Below the pieces are notes generated by a model. That model saw only the letters and a program-made list of their open reading frames with translations. It had not been told where the DNA came from and searched no databases. A program made the position numbers and the translations under genes. Source: Oscillospiraceae bacterium (GTDB taxonomy: Bacteria; Bacillota; Clostridia; Oscillospirales; Ruminococcaceae). Taken from it: a stretch of 64,000 nucleotides of DNA. This document shows positions 52,142 through 60,557 of the stretch, one piece after another (the first letter of the stretch is position 1; every line of letters starts with the position of its first letter). Location of the stretch: assembly GCA_031282245.1 (NCBI GenBank), contig JAITEB010000028.1:1-64000 (forward strand), in the 5' to 3' direction.

Positions 52142-53941
52142 ATGTCCCGCATAAAGTCTTTTTTTGATAAAACATTTAAATACTACCGGAGAAAGAGCAT
52201 ACAGTTCACGATAAGCCTTTCGTTTACGGTTGTGGCCGTGGTGTGTATGCTTGTGATGGGCGCGCTTTTATACCGCCAGTTTGCCGACAACATGCGCCAG
52301 ACCATTATCAACGACAACCAGCAGCTTGTCAGCCAAATAGTATTAAATATAAATAATTATACCACCAGTATGCGCGGTATTTCGGATTCTATATATTACA
52401 ACGTGATCAAAAACACAGACCTGGCCGACCGGAACATCAGCAAAGAAATGAGCCTCTTATACGAAGCCAACAAAAACGACCTGATAAGCGTCGCCTGTTT
52501 CACCGAGGACGGCGGGCTTGTCGACGCCGCCCCTACCACTACCCAGAAAGAAAATATTGACGTGAGGAGCCAGGACTGGTTTGTGCGGGCAATGGCCACA
52601 ATTGAGAACAGCCATTTCTCCATCCCGCATGTGCAGAATATTTTCGAGGATTCAAACCAGCGCTACCGCTGGGTTATTTCGCTCAGCCGCATGGTGGAGC
52701 TGACAAGCGGCGGCAATACAAGCATCGGCGTTTTGCTGGTCGACATGAACTATAACGGCATAGAGACCATTTTCAGAGAAATGGGCGCGAACAGCAGCGG
52801 TTATGTCTATCTGATCGACAGAACCGGGCAGATCATATACCACCCCAAGCAGGATCTGATTTATTCCGGAATTTACAAAGAGAATAATATTTCCGCCGTC
52901 GGGTATTCGGACGGCATATATCAGGAAAATTTTGACGGCGCCGCCCGCAGCGTGATAGTCAAGCAAACCGGCTATACCGGATGGCGCGTGATAAGCGTTG
53001 TGCCCACCAGCGAATTTACTATGAGCGTCGCCCAAACGCGCATACTTGTAATCGCGGTAACCGGCTTTGCGATTATGCTGATTATTATTATGAACGCCTT
53101 TATTTCCTCCCGCGTTGCGGATCCGATCAAAAAGCTTGAGCAAAGCGTCCGCGACCTTGAGAAAGGCAATCTGGCGCTGAATATTTTTATCGGCGGGCCT
53201 TATGAGATTGAGCGCCTTGGCAAGGCGATCCGCTCGACAGTTGACAGGATTATTTCCCTGATGGGGGACATAGTAAAAGAACACGAACAGAAGCGGCGCA
53301 TGGAATTCGACGCGCTTCAGGCGCAGATAAACCCGCACTTTTTATACAACACGCTGGACTCTATCGTATGGATGATAGAAAGCGAACGCTATCCGGAGGC
53401 GATCACGATGGTGACGGCGCTTGCAAGTCTGTTCCGGATTTCGCTCAGCAAAGGCAAAAATATTATTTCTATTGGGGAAGAGCTGAAGCACGCGCAAAAC
53501 TATCTGCATATACAGAAAATACGCTACAAAAACAAATTCTCGGTCGAGATAAACGCGGATTCGGAAATACTGTCCTGCGGGACAATAAAGCTTATTGTAC
53601 AGCCTCTTATAGAAAATTCTATATATCATGCGATGCAAATAATGGACGGGGATGGGGAAATCAAAATCAACGGCTATCAAAAAAACGGCGGCGTCTATAT
53701 AGAAGTGCGGGACAACGGCATGGGCATGACGCAGGAAAAAATCGCAAGCCTGCTTGAGGACACAAGCGAGCCCGCGCCTGTCGACGAGCGCAGCGGTTCT
53801 GGGATTGGGCTGAAAAACGTCCACCAGAGAATCAAGCTTTATTATGGCCAGGAATATGGCCTGGAAATTGAGAGCGAGCTTGACGAGGGCACGACTGTCC
53901 GGATTCATCTGCCCTATGCCCGCTTTGACGAAGACGCATAG
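52142..53941 (+). CDS. YesM-family sensor histidine kinase
   Basis: A 599-residue membrane kinase. Helices at about 24-44 and 296-316 enclose a ~250-residue extracellular dCache-like sensor domain; HAMP follows (about 318-370). The phospho-acceptor is in ALQAQINPHFLYNTLDSI, characteristic of the LytS/YesM class. The ATPase domain has LVQPLIENSIYHAM, DNGMGM and GSGIGLKNVHQR. The ATG at 52142 has GAGGTGGG 5 nt upstream. It pairs with the YesN-type regulator. The two sugar-binding proteins downstream may deliver the signal. Confidence 0.94.
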   Translation: MSRIKSFFDKTFKYYRRKSIQFTISLSFTVVAVVCMLVMGALLYRQFADNMRQTIINDNQQLVSQIVLNINNYTTSMRGISDSIYYNVIKNTDLADRNISKEMSLLYEANKNDLISVACFTEDGGLVDAAPTTTQKENIDVRSQDWFVRAMATIENSHFSIPHVQNIFEDSNQRYRWVISLSRMVELTSGGNTSIGVLLVDMNYNGIETIFREMGANSSGYVYLIDRTGQIIYHPKQDLIYSGIYKENNISAVGYSDGIYQENFDGAARSVIVKQTGYTGWRVISVVPTSEFTMSVAQTRILVIAVTGFAIMLIIIMNAFISSRVADPIKKLEQSVRDLEKGNLALNIFIGGPYEIERLGKAIRSTVDRIISLMGDIVKEHEQKRRMEFDALQAQINPHFLYNTLDSIVWMIESERYPEAITMVTALASLFRISLSKGKNIISIGEELKHAQNYLHIQKIRYKNKFSVEINADSEILSCGTIKLIVQPLIENSIYHAMQIMDGDGEIKINGYQKNGGVYIEVRDNGMGMTQEKIASLLEDTSEPAPVDERSGSGIGLKNVHQRIKLYYGQEYGLEIESELDEGTTVRIHLPYARFDEDA

Positions 53942-53995
53942 AAACGGCGGCCTGCCGCGAGTTCTATATTATTCCGGTATTGGGGGAAAGCGGAA

Positions 53996-54934
53996 ATGAA
54001 AAAATATATCCGCCCTGTAGTATTCGCCGCCGCCTGCCTGTCTTTTATTATTATTATGTTCCTGCTTACAAAATCGGAGGAAATAACAAACCGCCCTCGG
54101 AACGTCCAAATTTCCGTTATTCTCAGCGGTTCCAGAGAACGCTGGCGTTCTCTGGAGAGAGGGATTTACCAGGCTTGCGGGGAGCTTAAAATCGAAAAAC
54201 CTTTCGTTGCGGAAAGCGACGAGCTTCTTTCGCAGACAGAGCAGCTGAATTCTGAAATTGCGAAAGGCGCGAACGGTTTTATTATATTTCCGGAAGACAG
54301 CCGTGAAACGTCCGAATACCTGCTTCAAACCGGGCTTAACATTCCCGCCGTTATTATTGACGGTTCTGAAAATGACAGCCTGCCGGCCAATAACGCGGAA
54401 ATGGCGGCGGCCCTGGCCGAAAGCGCTGCCGAATCCGGCGGCAAAATCACGCTTCTGACGATTGGAAGCAGGCGGGAAGACCTGCGGCAGAGGGCGGACG
54501 CTTTTTCGCGGAGGGCGCGGGAACTGGGCGCGGAGCTTTCAACGCTTGATATCGGCTTTGACGGCGATATACGCGGGGAATATCTCGCGGTTTATTTCAG
54601 CAAAGGCCAGAGCGAAACGGTTGTCGCGCTGGACAACGACGTTCTGGAAGTTGCGGCGGCGGCTCTTCCGGGAAACAGCAAAATAAGTCTTTACGGCTTC
54701 GGCAACAGCGACAAAGTTATTTACGCGCTTGACCATGGGCGGATTAAAGAAATCTGCTTTCAGAACGAATTTTCGCTGGGGTATTCGGCGATGATCGCCC
54801 TTGCGGAAAAAATGGGCATAAACACAAAAGAAGTCCCTGTCGGGAGCGGCGACAGCATCGCCTACCGGCTTATAAGCCGAGAAAACATGTATGATTTGGA
54901 AACGGAGCGGCTTATTTTCCCGCTTATGCCATAG
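53996..54934 (+). CDS. Membrane-anchored periplasmic-type sugar-binding protein
   Basis: A 312-residue protein with an N-terminal uncleaved-looking helix (about 7-25) lacking a lipobox cysteine, followed by a type-1 periplasmic-binding fold as in RbsB and LacI effector domains: ISVILSGSRERWRSLERGI, then GANGFIIFPED, IPAVIIDG and SLYGFGNSDKVIYAL. Position 55 nt after the kinase suggests it is a dedicated sensor subunit of the YesM/YesN system rather than a transport component. Ligand unknown. Confidence 0.8.
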   Translation: MKKYIRPVVFAAACLSFIIIMFLLTKSEEITNRPRNVQISVILSGSRERWRSLERGIYQACGELKIEKPFVAESDELLSQTEQLNSEIAKGANGFIIFPEDSRETSEYLLQTGLNIPAVIIDGSENDSLPANNAEMAAALAESAAESGGKITLLTIGSRREDLRQRADAFSRRARELGAELSTLDIGFDGDIRGEYLAVYFSKGQSETVVALDNDVLEVAAAALPGNSKISLYGFGNSDKVIYALDHGRIKEICFQNEFSLGYSAMIALAEKMGINTKEVPVGSGDSIAYRLISRENMYDLETERLIFPLMP

Positions 54935-54981
54935 AGAGGAGTTCTCACAGAATATAATATCGGAAATGAGGTGTTTTTGTC

Positions 54982-56037
54982 ATGAAAAAATTGTTTTGCT
55001 TCGCGCTTATATTATCACTGCTCTGCGCCTGTTTTTCCTCCTGCGGCGGAGGCCTGCTGGAGCGCGGAAGCGCTCAGAAAGAAATTTTAATCGGCGTGAG
55101 CGTCTATGACCAGTACGACACTTTTATAGGCGTGCTGAAAGACGAATTCGGGAAATTTGTTTACGAGCAGCGCCAGAAAAGCGGCGTCAATATTTCGGTC
55201 CTGTACGAAAGCGCCTCCGTCAACCAGCTTACGCAAAACAGCCAGATAGAGAGCTTTGTCAGCGCGGGCTGCGATGTGATGTGCGTCAACCTTGTGGACA
55301 GGACAAACGCCACCGACATTATCGACAAAGCAAAAGCGGCGGGGATACCGGTTGTTTTCTTCAACAGGGAGCTTGTGCCGGACGACCTGGAACGCTGGGA
55401 CAGGCTTTATTATGTGGGCGCTCCCGCCTGGCAGTCCGGGGTGATCCAGTCGGAAATCCTCGACGAGCTGTGCAAGAAGGACTTGCGGCGCATTGACAAA
55501 AACGGCGACGGCGTTTTGCAGTATGTCATGCTGGAGGGCGAAGCCGGCCATCAGGACGCAATCATGCGTACCGAAGGCTCGGTAAGTTCATTTGCGGAAA
55601 AGGGCTACAAGCTGGAACGGCTGGAGGATGAAATTGCCAACTGGACAAAAGACCAGGCCGAAACAAAAATGACGCAGTGGATAGCCGATCACGGGGGCAG
55701 AATAGAACTTGTATTCTCCAACAATGACGAAATGGCTCTGGGGGCGATAACCGCTCTGGAAAAAGCGGGAATCCCGCAGGAAAACTGGCCCGTTATTGTG
55801 GGCGTGGACGGCACCCCGACGGGGCTTGCGGCGATAAAGGCCGGGAAAATGCAGGGCACGGTCTTCAACGACGCCAAAGGACAGGCGGAAGCTATATTTG
55901 CTCTTGCGTGGTCTTTGGCCACGGCGGGAAAGCCTTCGGACAGCATCGCGCTGGACAATGGCAAATATATCCGCATTGACTATGAGCCTGTCACGCCCGA
56001 AAACGTCGACAAATATATCGCTGTTTACAGCGACTGA
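54982..56037 (+). CDS. Galactose-type (MglB-like) sugar-binding lipoprotein
   Basis: A 351-residue binding protein. The signal peptide ends in a lipobox LCAC (Cys17); FSSC with Cys21 is an alternative. Similarity to MglB/GGBP is visible in IGVSVYDQYDTFI, DVMCVNLVDRTNA, a calcium-loop-like DKNGDGVLQY, FSNNDEMALGAITAL and VIVGVDGTPTGLAAI, residues that in MglB contact glucose or galactose. No ABC ATPase or permease gene follows: the operon ends in a terminator. It could serve an unlinked transporter or act in sensing with the neighbouring kinase. GAGGTG lies 8 nt before the ATG. Confidence 0.9.
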   Translation: MKKLFCFALILSLLCACFSSCGGGLLERGSAQKEILIGVSVYDQYDTFIGVLKDEFGKFVYEQRQKSGVNISVLYESASVNQLTQNSQIESFVSAGCDVMCVNLVDRTNATDIIDKAKAAGIPVVFFNRELVPDDLERWDRLYYVGAPAWQSGVIQSEILDELCKKDLRRIDKNGDGVLQYVMLEGEAGHQDAIMRTEGSVSSFAEKGYKLERLEDEIANWTKDQAETKMTQWIADHGGRIELVFSNNDEMALGAITALEKAGIPQENWPVIVGVDGTPTGLAAIKAGKMQGTVFNDAKGQAEAIFALAWSLATAGKPSDSIALDNGKYIRIDYEPVTPENVDKYIAVYSD

Positions 56038-56053
56038 AAAAAACGGCAGTTTA

Positions 56054-56090
56054 AACGGCGCGGCGGAAACCGCGCCGTTCAGATTTTTTT
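56054..56090 (+). terminator. Terminator of the sugar-sensing operon
   Basis: AACGGCGCGG (56054-56063) and CCGCGCCGTT (56070-56079) form a perfect 10-bp stem with a 6-nt loop, followed by CAGATTTTTTT. Confidence 0.95.
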
Positions 56091-56098
56091 AAGCGGAG

Positions 56099-57244
56099 CT
56101 ATTCAAACGGAACGTATTCCCCGCCGCGCAAAATATCGGAATAATATACTTTTCCGTCGTCGGTGACGGCATAGTACTCCTCGGCGGTAAATTTTTCCGG
56201 GCTGTTTGTCCCAAGGACAAAACTCCAGGCGTGCAGGCCGTTTACTTCCAGTTCAACGTCGGCCACAATCGCTGTTGTCGTGTTTTCAAACCCCTGCTCA
56301 GAAATATACTTTTCCTTTTCGGCTATTTTGCTTTCAAGAGCTTTTTTGATAATTTCAAACGCAGCCTCCTGAGTCAAAGTCTGGCTTTCCGGCGCGGGCT
56401 GCTGCGGGGTAGGTTCCGGCTCCGGGAGGAAGTCCGGGTTATAGGGCTGATATTCCTTGTTTTCTGTATTCATCTTATAAATTTCTCCGCTTGTCTCCAT
56501 AACGGCATAGTTTCCTTCCAGAATATACTCGTCTTCCAAACTTGTGCCAAGCGCGAATGCCCAGGAGCGGACATCGTTTATAAATGTATCCCCTTCGAGC
56601 GCAAGCGCGACTTCGGCTCCTTCGGGGGCCTGGGAGCGCAGTTCGCTTATTTTTTTCCCAAGCAGTCCCTCAAGCAGCGACTGCGCCATAAGCTGGTCAA
56701 TGGCGGCCCCTGTCCCAGGCTGGGAGTAATAAAAGCCGCTGCCCTGATAAGGCTCGTCGGAGGAAATATTCTGAACGGTAAGACTGGGAAGCGCGAGCGT
56801 CTGGCCGCCGTTCATTGTATAATACACGTTTTCTATATTCAGGTTTTTCTGTACCGTCCGGCAAAGGCTGTCCAGCATAAAATAGGCCAAAATTTCCCTG
56901 TCGTTAAAATTAAAGCCCTCTTTTTCTTCGGCGTCGGGAACACCCGAAACCAAAGTTGACGCGTCCGACCAATCGACCGTTATTGAGCCGTCCTCGGCGG
57001 CGACGGCGCCGTTGATGGAAAAATCGTAGCCCGTCCATTCGCTGAGACCCTTTGCCAGAATCTCTGTTGTGAGGTCTCCGGCGTATTCGTATTCTTGTGT
57101 TTTATTAAGGCTGTTGTCATCATGGCTAAAAACTGCGTATAGCGTGGCTTTCTGCGTTTCTTCCGGCTGCTGGGCGCAGGAGCCAAACAAAGGCAAAATA
57201 AGGGCAAGCGCAAAAAACAAGGCAAGCGGGAAATTTTTTTTCAT
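56099..57244 (-). CDS. GerMN-domain-like lipoprotein with a duplicated C-terminal domain
   Basis: A 381-residue lipoprotein with signal peptide and lipobox FGSC (Cys23). Residues 35-165 look like a GerMN domain (DGSITVDWSDAS, then LCRTVQKNLNIENVYYTMNG), found in spore-germination and envelope lipoproteins. Two related segments follow: RSWAFALGTSLEDEYILEGN around 226-265 and HAWSFVLGTNSPEKFTAEEY around 335-380, each ending in YAV and a GxxY motif. They are joined by a Pro/Glu-rich linker (EPEPTPQQPAPE). A role in spore or envelope function is plausible. GGAG precedes the ATG. Confidence 0.72.
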   Translation of the reverse strand: MKKNFPLALFFALALILPLFGSCAQQPEETQKATLYAVFSHDDNSLNKTQEYEYAGDLTTEILAKGLSEWTGYDFSINGAVAAEDGSITVDWSDASTLVSGVPDAEEKEGFNFNDREILAYFMLDSLCRTVQKNLNIENVYYTMNGGQTLALPSLTVQNISSDEPYQGSGFYYSQPGTGAAIDQLMAQSLLEGLLGKKISELRSQAPEGAEVALALEGDTFINDVRSWAFALGTSLEDEYILEGNYAVMETSGEIYKMNTENKEYQPYNPDFLPEPEPTPQQPAPESQTLTQEAAFEIIKKALESKIAEKEKYISEQGFENTTTAIVADVELEVNGLHAWSFVLGTNSPEKFTAEEYYAVTDDGKVYYSDILRGGEYVPFE

Positions 57245-57427
57245 AAGTAGTTCTCCTTTGAAATATTAAGTTTTGCTTATATTTTTATAAAGCCTTATAT
57301 TTATAATATTATATTTTTTTATATAAATCAAGAAGCAATCAAATTTTTATATATTATTCATAAGCTTTACAGGAGAGCGGGCGCGGATTCTGTTCATAGA
57401 TATTCTGTTGTTTGATTTTGATTATTA

Positions 57428-57436
57428 TGCTAATAT
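57428..57436 (+). promoter_or_regulatory. Extended -10-like element before the repeat protein gene
   Basis: TGc-TAATAT at 57428-57436, about 50 nt before the ATG. The flanking 57245-57420 is extremely AT-rich and is the divergent control region shared with the GerMN lipoprotein. Confidence 0.35.
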
Positions 57437-57485
57437 GTATCTAAGGCAAATACTTAAATTTTTTATAGAAAAGGTGAATATTACA

Positions 57486-57743
57486 ATGGACGTGTCAACA
57501 GAAGGTATTTTTAATATGCTGGAAGAAGTGAAAGACGGCAAGCTGAGCGATGTTGCAAAAAAAGTTTCCGGTCTGGCAGAAAACGTTGCGGACGCCGCGG
57601 ACAAGTTTGAATCCAAAGAGGGCAAACTGGGCGATGCCGCAAAAAAAGTCTCGGACATTGCCGAAAATGTTGCGGCGGCGGCGGAGAAGCTCGCAGGGTT
57701 TGCGGGAAATTTGGGCGGAACATCAGGCAAAACAGGACAGTAA
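57486..57743 (+). CDS. Small helical protein with an internal duplication
   Basis: An 85-residue soluble protein. Two ~28-residue repeats follow a short head: one has GKLSDVAKKVSGLAENVADA and the next GKLGDAAKKVSDIAENVAAA. Both are Ala/Lys-rich, amphipathic and read as helices, in the style of LEA or apolipoprotein-like repeats. The tail is Gly/Ser-rich. AAAAGGTGA lies 8 nt before the ATG; frames starting further upstream have no ribosome-binding site. I do not recognise a family. It is monocistronic and ends in an unusual G/C-tract hairpin. Confidence 0.65.
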   Translation: MDVSTEGIFNMLEEVKDGKLSDVAKKVSGLAENVADAADKFESKEGKLGDAAKKVSDIAENVAAAAEKLAGFAGNLGGTSGKTGQ

Positions 57744-57770
57744 ATCTCGTTTACCTCCATATTAAATATA

Positions 57771-57816
57771 TGCGGGGGGGGCAGCTTTTCTTGCAGCTGC
57801 CCCCCCCCCGCAAAAT
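57771..57816. terminator. Terminator with G8 and C10 tracts
   Basis: TGC, eight G (57774-57781), CAGCT, loop, AGCTG, ten C (57800-57809), GCA: an extremely stable stem with a two-base bulge, followed by AAATTTTG. The homopolymer tracts are prone to slippage and to sequencing error. Confidence 0.75.
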
Positions 57817-57853
57817 TTTGCGTGTTATTATAATTAATAAATCGGATAATTAT

Positions 57854-59761
57854 TCACTGCACGCCGCGTATAGTTTCTATCAAGCTGCCGCTTTTCAAGC
57901 GCTTTACAGAAAATCGCATAGTGATAAAAGTTATAATAAACACGCCGAATATGCACTCTAAAACCGGCGCCCACGGAAAGCGGAAGGGCAGCCCTATGAC
58001 AATTCCCATGCTTTGGTACAGACCGTATGACGCCAGAACCCCCAGCGGCAGCCCGAAAATCAGCGAACGGACGGAACACAGTATGCTTTCAAGATTCAGC
58101 ATTTTTTTTATGCCGCCTTTGGTCATGCCCACACTTTCCAGCACGGCAAATTCACGGGCGCGGGAACGGATGTTTGTAGAGATTGTGCTGACGACGCTTA
58201 TAACCGCAATCAGCGCCAGCATTCCGGCAAAGCCGTAGACAAAAAACATTATTGTGTTTATCAGGTTTTTCATTTGTCTCATCATTCGGGCGATATCAAC
58301 AACCTCCGCGCTTACGCCAATTCCATCCGCAGATTTCGGCGCAAGCTCCTCCAGCGTTTTTTCGCAGAATTCTTTAAAAGCCGCAACGTCCCCGGTTTTT
58401 GCATACCAGCTATAGTCTGAAGAAACGCTGTCCGGAACTATAAGCGCAAATTCGGACTCCAGCCTGAACATAATTTCGTTTGGAACCTCGCCGCTTGTCA
58501 GCTCGCCGTCGAGAGGCACATTGACAGTCTCATACCCCGGACGGGCGAAAGATATTTCCCTGCCTTTCAGAGATCCGAAGTCATAGGGCGAATATTCCCT
58601 TTTTCTGCCGCTTGCGCTGTCCCGCCTGAGATTTATCAGCAGGCTGCTCCCGGCAGGAACCCCGGCGGTTTTGCAAAGCCGCTGATAATGCTCCGGATCG
58701 ACGTTAAGCAAAACGCCGGCCTGAACAGTCCCGTCCGGAAGCGTTACAGCGTACCCCGTGACGCCGCCGACGCCGAAAATTTCAGTATTCTCAAAGCCGG
58801 CAAGTCTCGCCGAAATCTCGTCGGCGGTCGCTTTATCCATAGTAAAATAATCCTGTTCGCCGTAATCGCCGAGAGAATTGGAATTCCAGTTTGTAACGGC
58901 GTCAGCGTCAATATTCGGGTAAATCAGGTTAGTCGTGCTGTTCATAAGGGCGCCCAAACTCCCGGCGGCAATCAGCAATATTATGCTTATCGTCAGGGAC
59001 AGGACGGTCGCCCGGAAACTGCGGCTGCTTCTCTTAAGAGATTTTGAGGCGAGAGTTCCCTCAAACCCGAATATTTGCTGCGTCAATTTGGAAGTTTTGA
59101 CTTTGCGCCTGCTGATTTTCACTTCTCCGGCGCTTCTGATGGCATCGATTGCCGGGATTTTCGCCGCCTTGCGTGCCGGAAGCCATGCCGAAAGCAGGAC
59201 TGTCCCAAAAGATATTGCTATAGCGACAACAAACATAATAGGCGGCGTTACAAAAGAAACTTGCAAGAATGCCTCCGAATTAATATTCAGCGCTCCGTCG
59301 CTCACCATATTGTTCAGAAAGCCCGTAACGACGGACATGCCGACGAACTCTACAAACAGCCCGATAATTATACCGGCCGGGATCCCGATTATGCTGAGAA
59401 ATACGCCTTCATACAGCACAGAAGAAGCAATTTGCCTTTTCGTAGCGCCGACGCTTTTCAAAATACCAAACTGGCTGGCGCGCTCCCCGGCGCTGATTCT
59501 GAACGCGTTTGACACCACTATAACCGAAGCCGTTACAATCACCGCGCCCAGGATCATGCCAAGCGAAATCAGCGCGGAGTTGTGCGCGCCGCTTCTATAG
59601 TTATATCCCACGGCTTTATCAATAACTTCTTTCGCGCTGGCGACAAAACCGCAGACGGCGGTGAGCATAGCCGACGAAAGCGCTATTCCCAGCAGCGTCA
59701 TGACGGAGCGGTTCCTGCTTATTTTAATCTGCGCAAGCGCAAGCTTTGCCGTAAGTTTCAT
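57854..59761 (-). CDS. ABC transporter permease, FtsX/MacB type
   Basis: A 635-residue permease. Helices lie at about 20-40, 65-88, 115-138, 170-192 and 250-272; a large extracellular domain (about 275-490) follows, then three more helices (about 500-525, 557-578, 595-618). The sequence around each half, for example FGILKSVGATKRQIASSVLYE and FAVLESVGMTKGGIKKMLNLE, is the duplicated FtsX signature. Such transporters export or sense peptides and lipids or extract lipoproteins. Its start touches the stop of the ATPase gene upstream. No two-component system is adjacent. Confidence 0.92.
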   Translation of the reverse strand: MKLTAKLALAQIKISRNRSVMTLLGIALSSAMLTAVCGFVASAKEVIDKAVGYNYRSGAHNSALISLGMILGAVIVTASVIVVSNAFRISAGERASQFGILKSVGATKRQIASSVLYEGVFLSIIGIPAGIIIGLFVEFVGMSVVTGFLNNMVSDGALNINSEAFLQVSFVTPPIMFVVAIAISFGTVLLSAWLPARKAAKIPAIDAIRSAGEVKISRRKVKTSKLTQQIFGFEGTLASKSLKRSSRSFRATVLSLTISIILLIAAGSLGALMNSTTNLIYPNIDADAVTNWNSNSLGDYGEQDYFTMDKATADEISARLAGFENTEIFGVGGVTGYAVTLPDGTVQAGVLLNVDPEHYQRLCKTAGVPAGSSLLINLRRDSASGRKREYSPYDFGSLKGREISFARPGYETVNVPLDGELTSGEVPNEIMFRLESEFALIVPDSVSSDYSWYAKTGDVAAFKEFCEKTLEELAPKSADGIGVSAEVVDIARMMRQMKNLINTIMFFVYGFAGMLALIAVISVVSTISTNIRSRAREFAVLESVGMTKGGIKKMLNLESILCSVRSLIFGLPLGVLASYGLYQSMGIVIGLPFRFPWAPVLECIFGVFIITFITMRFSVKRLKSGSLIETIRGVQ

Positions 59762-60441
59762 CAGCGCACCTCCTCGTCCCGGAGGATTTTTCCGTCGCTG
59801 ATGGTTATTACTCTGTCCGCCTGCAGAGCTATTTTTTCATCGTGGGTAATAACAAGCAGTGTCTGATTAAATTTTTTGTTGGAAAATTTTAATAATTCAA
59901 TGACTTCTTTGCTGGCTTTGCTGTCCAGGTTGCCTGTCGGCTCGTCCGCAAGGATGATAGCCGGGTCGTTTATCATGGCGCGGCCGACGGACACCCTTTG
60001 CTGCTGCCCGCCGGAAAGCTCGTTGGGCAGATGCCTGGCGCGGCTGGTAAGCCCGATTGTTTCAAGGATTGAGCGGAGCTTTTCTTTGTTCGTCTGGCGG
60101 CCGTCCAAAAGCCGGGGCAGGCTGATGTTTTCCTCCGCGGTAAGAGTGGGGATAAGATTATAAAACTGATAAATAATCCCGATATTCCTGCGCCGGAAAA
60201 TCGCCAGGTTTGATTCGTCCAGCGCGTAAATATCTTTGCCGTCAATATATACCTTGCCGCTTGTGGGGCGGTCCACGCCGCCCAGCAGGTGCAGAAGAGT
60301 CGATTTACCCGAGCCGGACGCGCCGATAACCGCGACGAATTCGCCTTTGCGGACGCTGAAAGCAACCCCGTCCAGCGCGTTTACAGCCGTATCGCCTTTA
60401 CCGTATGTTTTAGTCAGGCCTTCTACTTTTAGAATTTCCAT
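59761..60441 (-). CDS. ABC transporter ATP-binding protein (MacB/LolD type)
   Basis: A 226-residue ATPase. Walker [10 protein letters not shown] near 39-47, Q-loop in IYQFYNLIP, signature [14 protein letters not shown], Walker [14 protein letters not shown] and the H-loop in VITHDEKIA are intact. This subclass always pairs with an FtsX-type permease, here the gene that overlaps its stop codon by one base. GGAGG lies 9 nt before the ATG. The intergenic palindrome upstream may regulate the pair. Confidence 0.95.
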   Translation of the reverse strand: MEILKVEGLTKTYGKGDTAVNALDGVAFSVRKGEFVAVIGASGSGKSTLLHLLGGVDRPTSGKVYIDGKDIYALDESNLAIFRRRNIGIIYQFYNLIPTLTAEENISLPRLLDGRQTNKEKLRSILETIGLTSRARHLPNELSGGQQQRVSVGRAMINDPAIILADEPTGNLDSKASKEVIELLKFSNKKFNQTLLVITHDEKIALQADRVITISDGKILRDEEVR

Positions 60442-60519
60442 AATGGCAGTCCTCCAAATTGTTTTATGGCCTTATTATGGCCGGGCAAAGTGACTGCCAT
60501 GTGACTTGAAAGGCTTTTA

Positions 60520-60541
60520 AAAATGACAGTTTAGTCATTTT
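60520..60541. promoter_or_regulatory. Palindrome upstream of the ABC transporter operon
   Basis: AAAATGAC (60520-60527) and GTCATTTT (60534-60541) are perfect inverted repeats with a 6-nt spacer. Between the aminopeptidase stop and the ABC ATPase start on the minus strand, it could be an operator or a weak terminator of the upstream gene. Confidence 0.45.
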
Positions 60542-60557
60542 AAAATCTTGCTTAATA

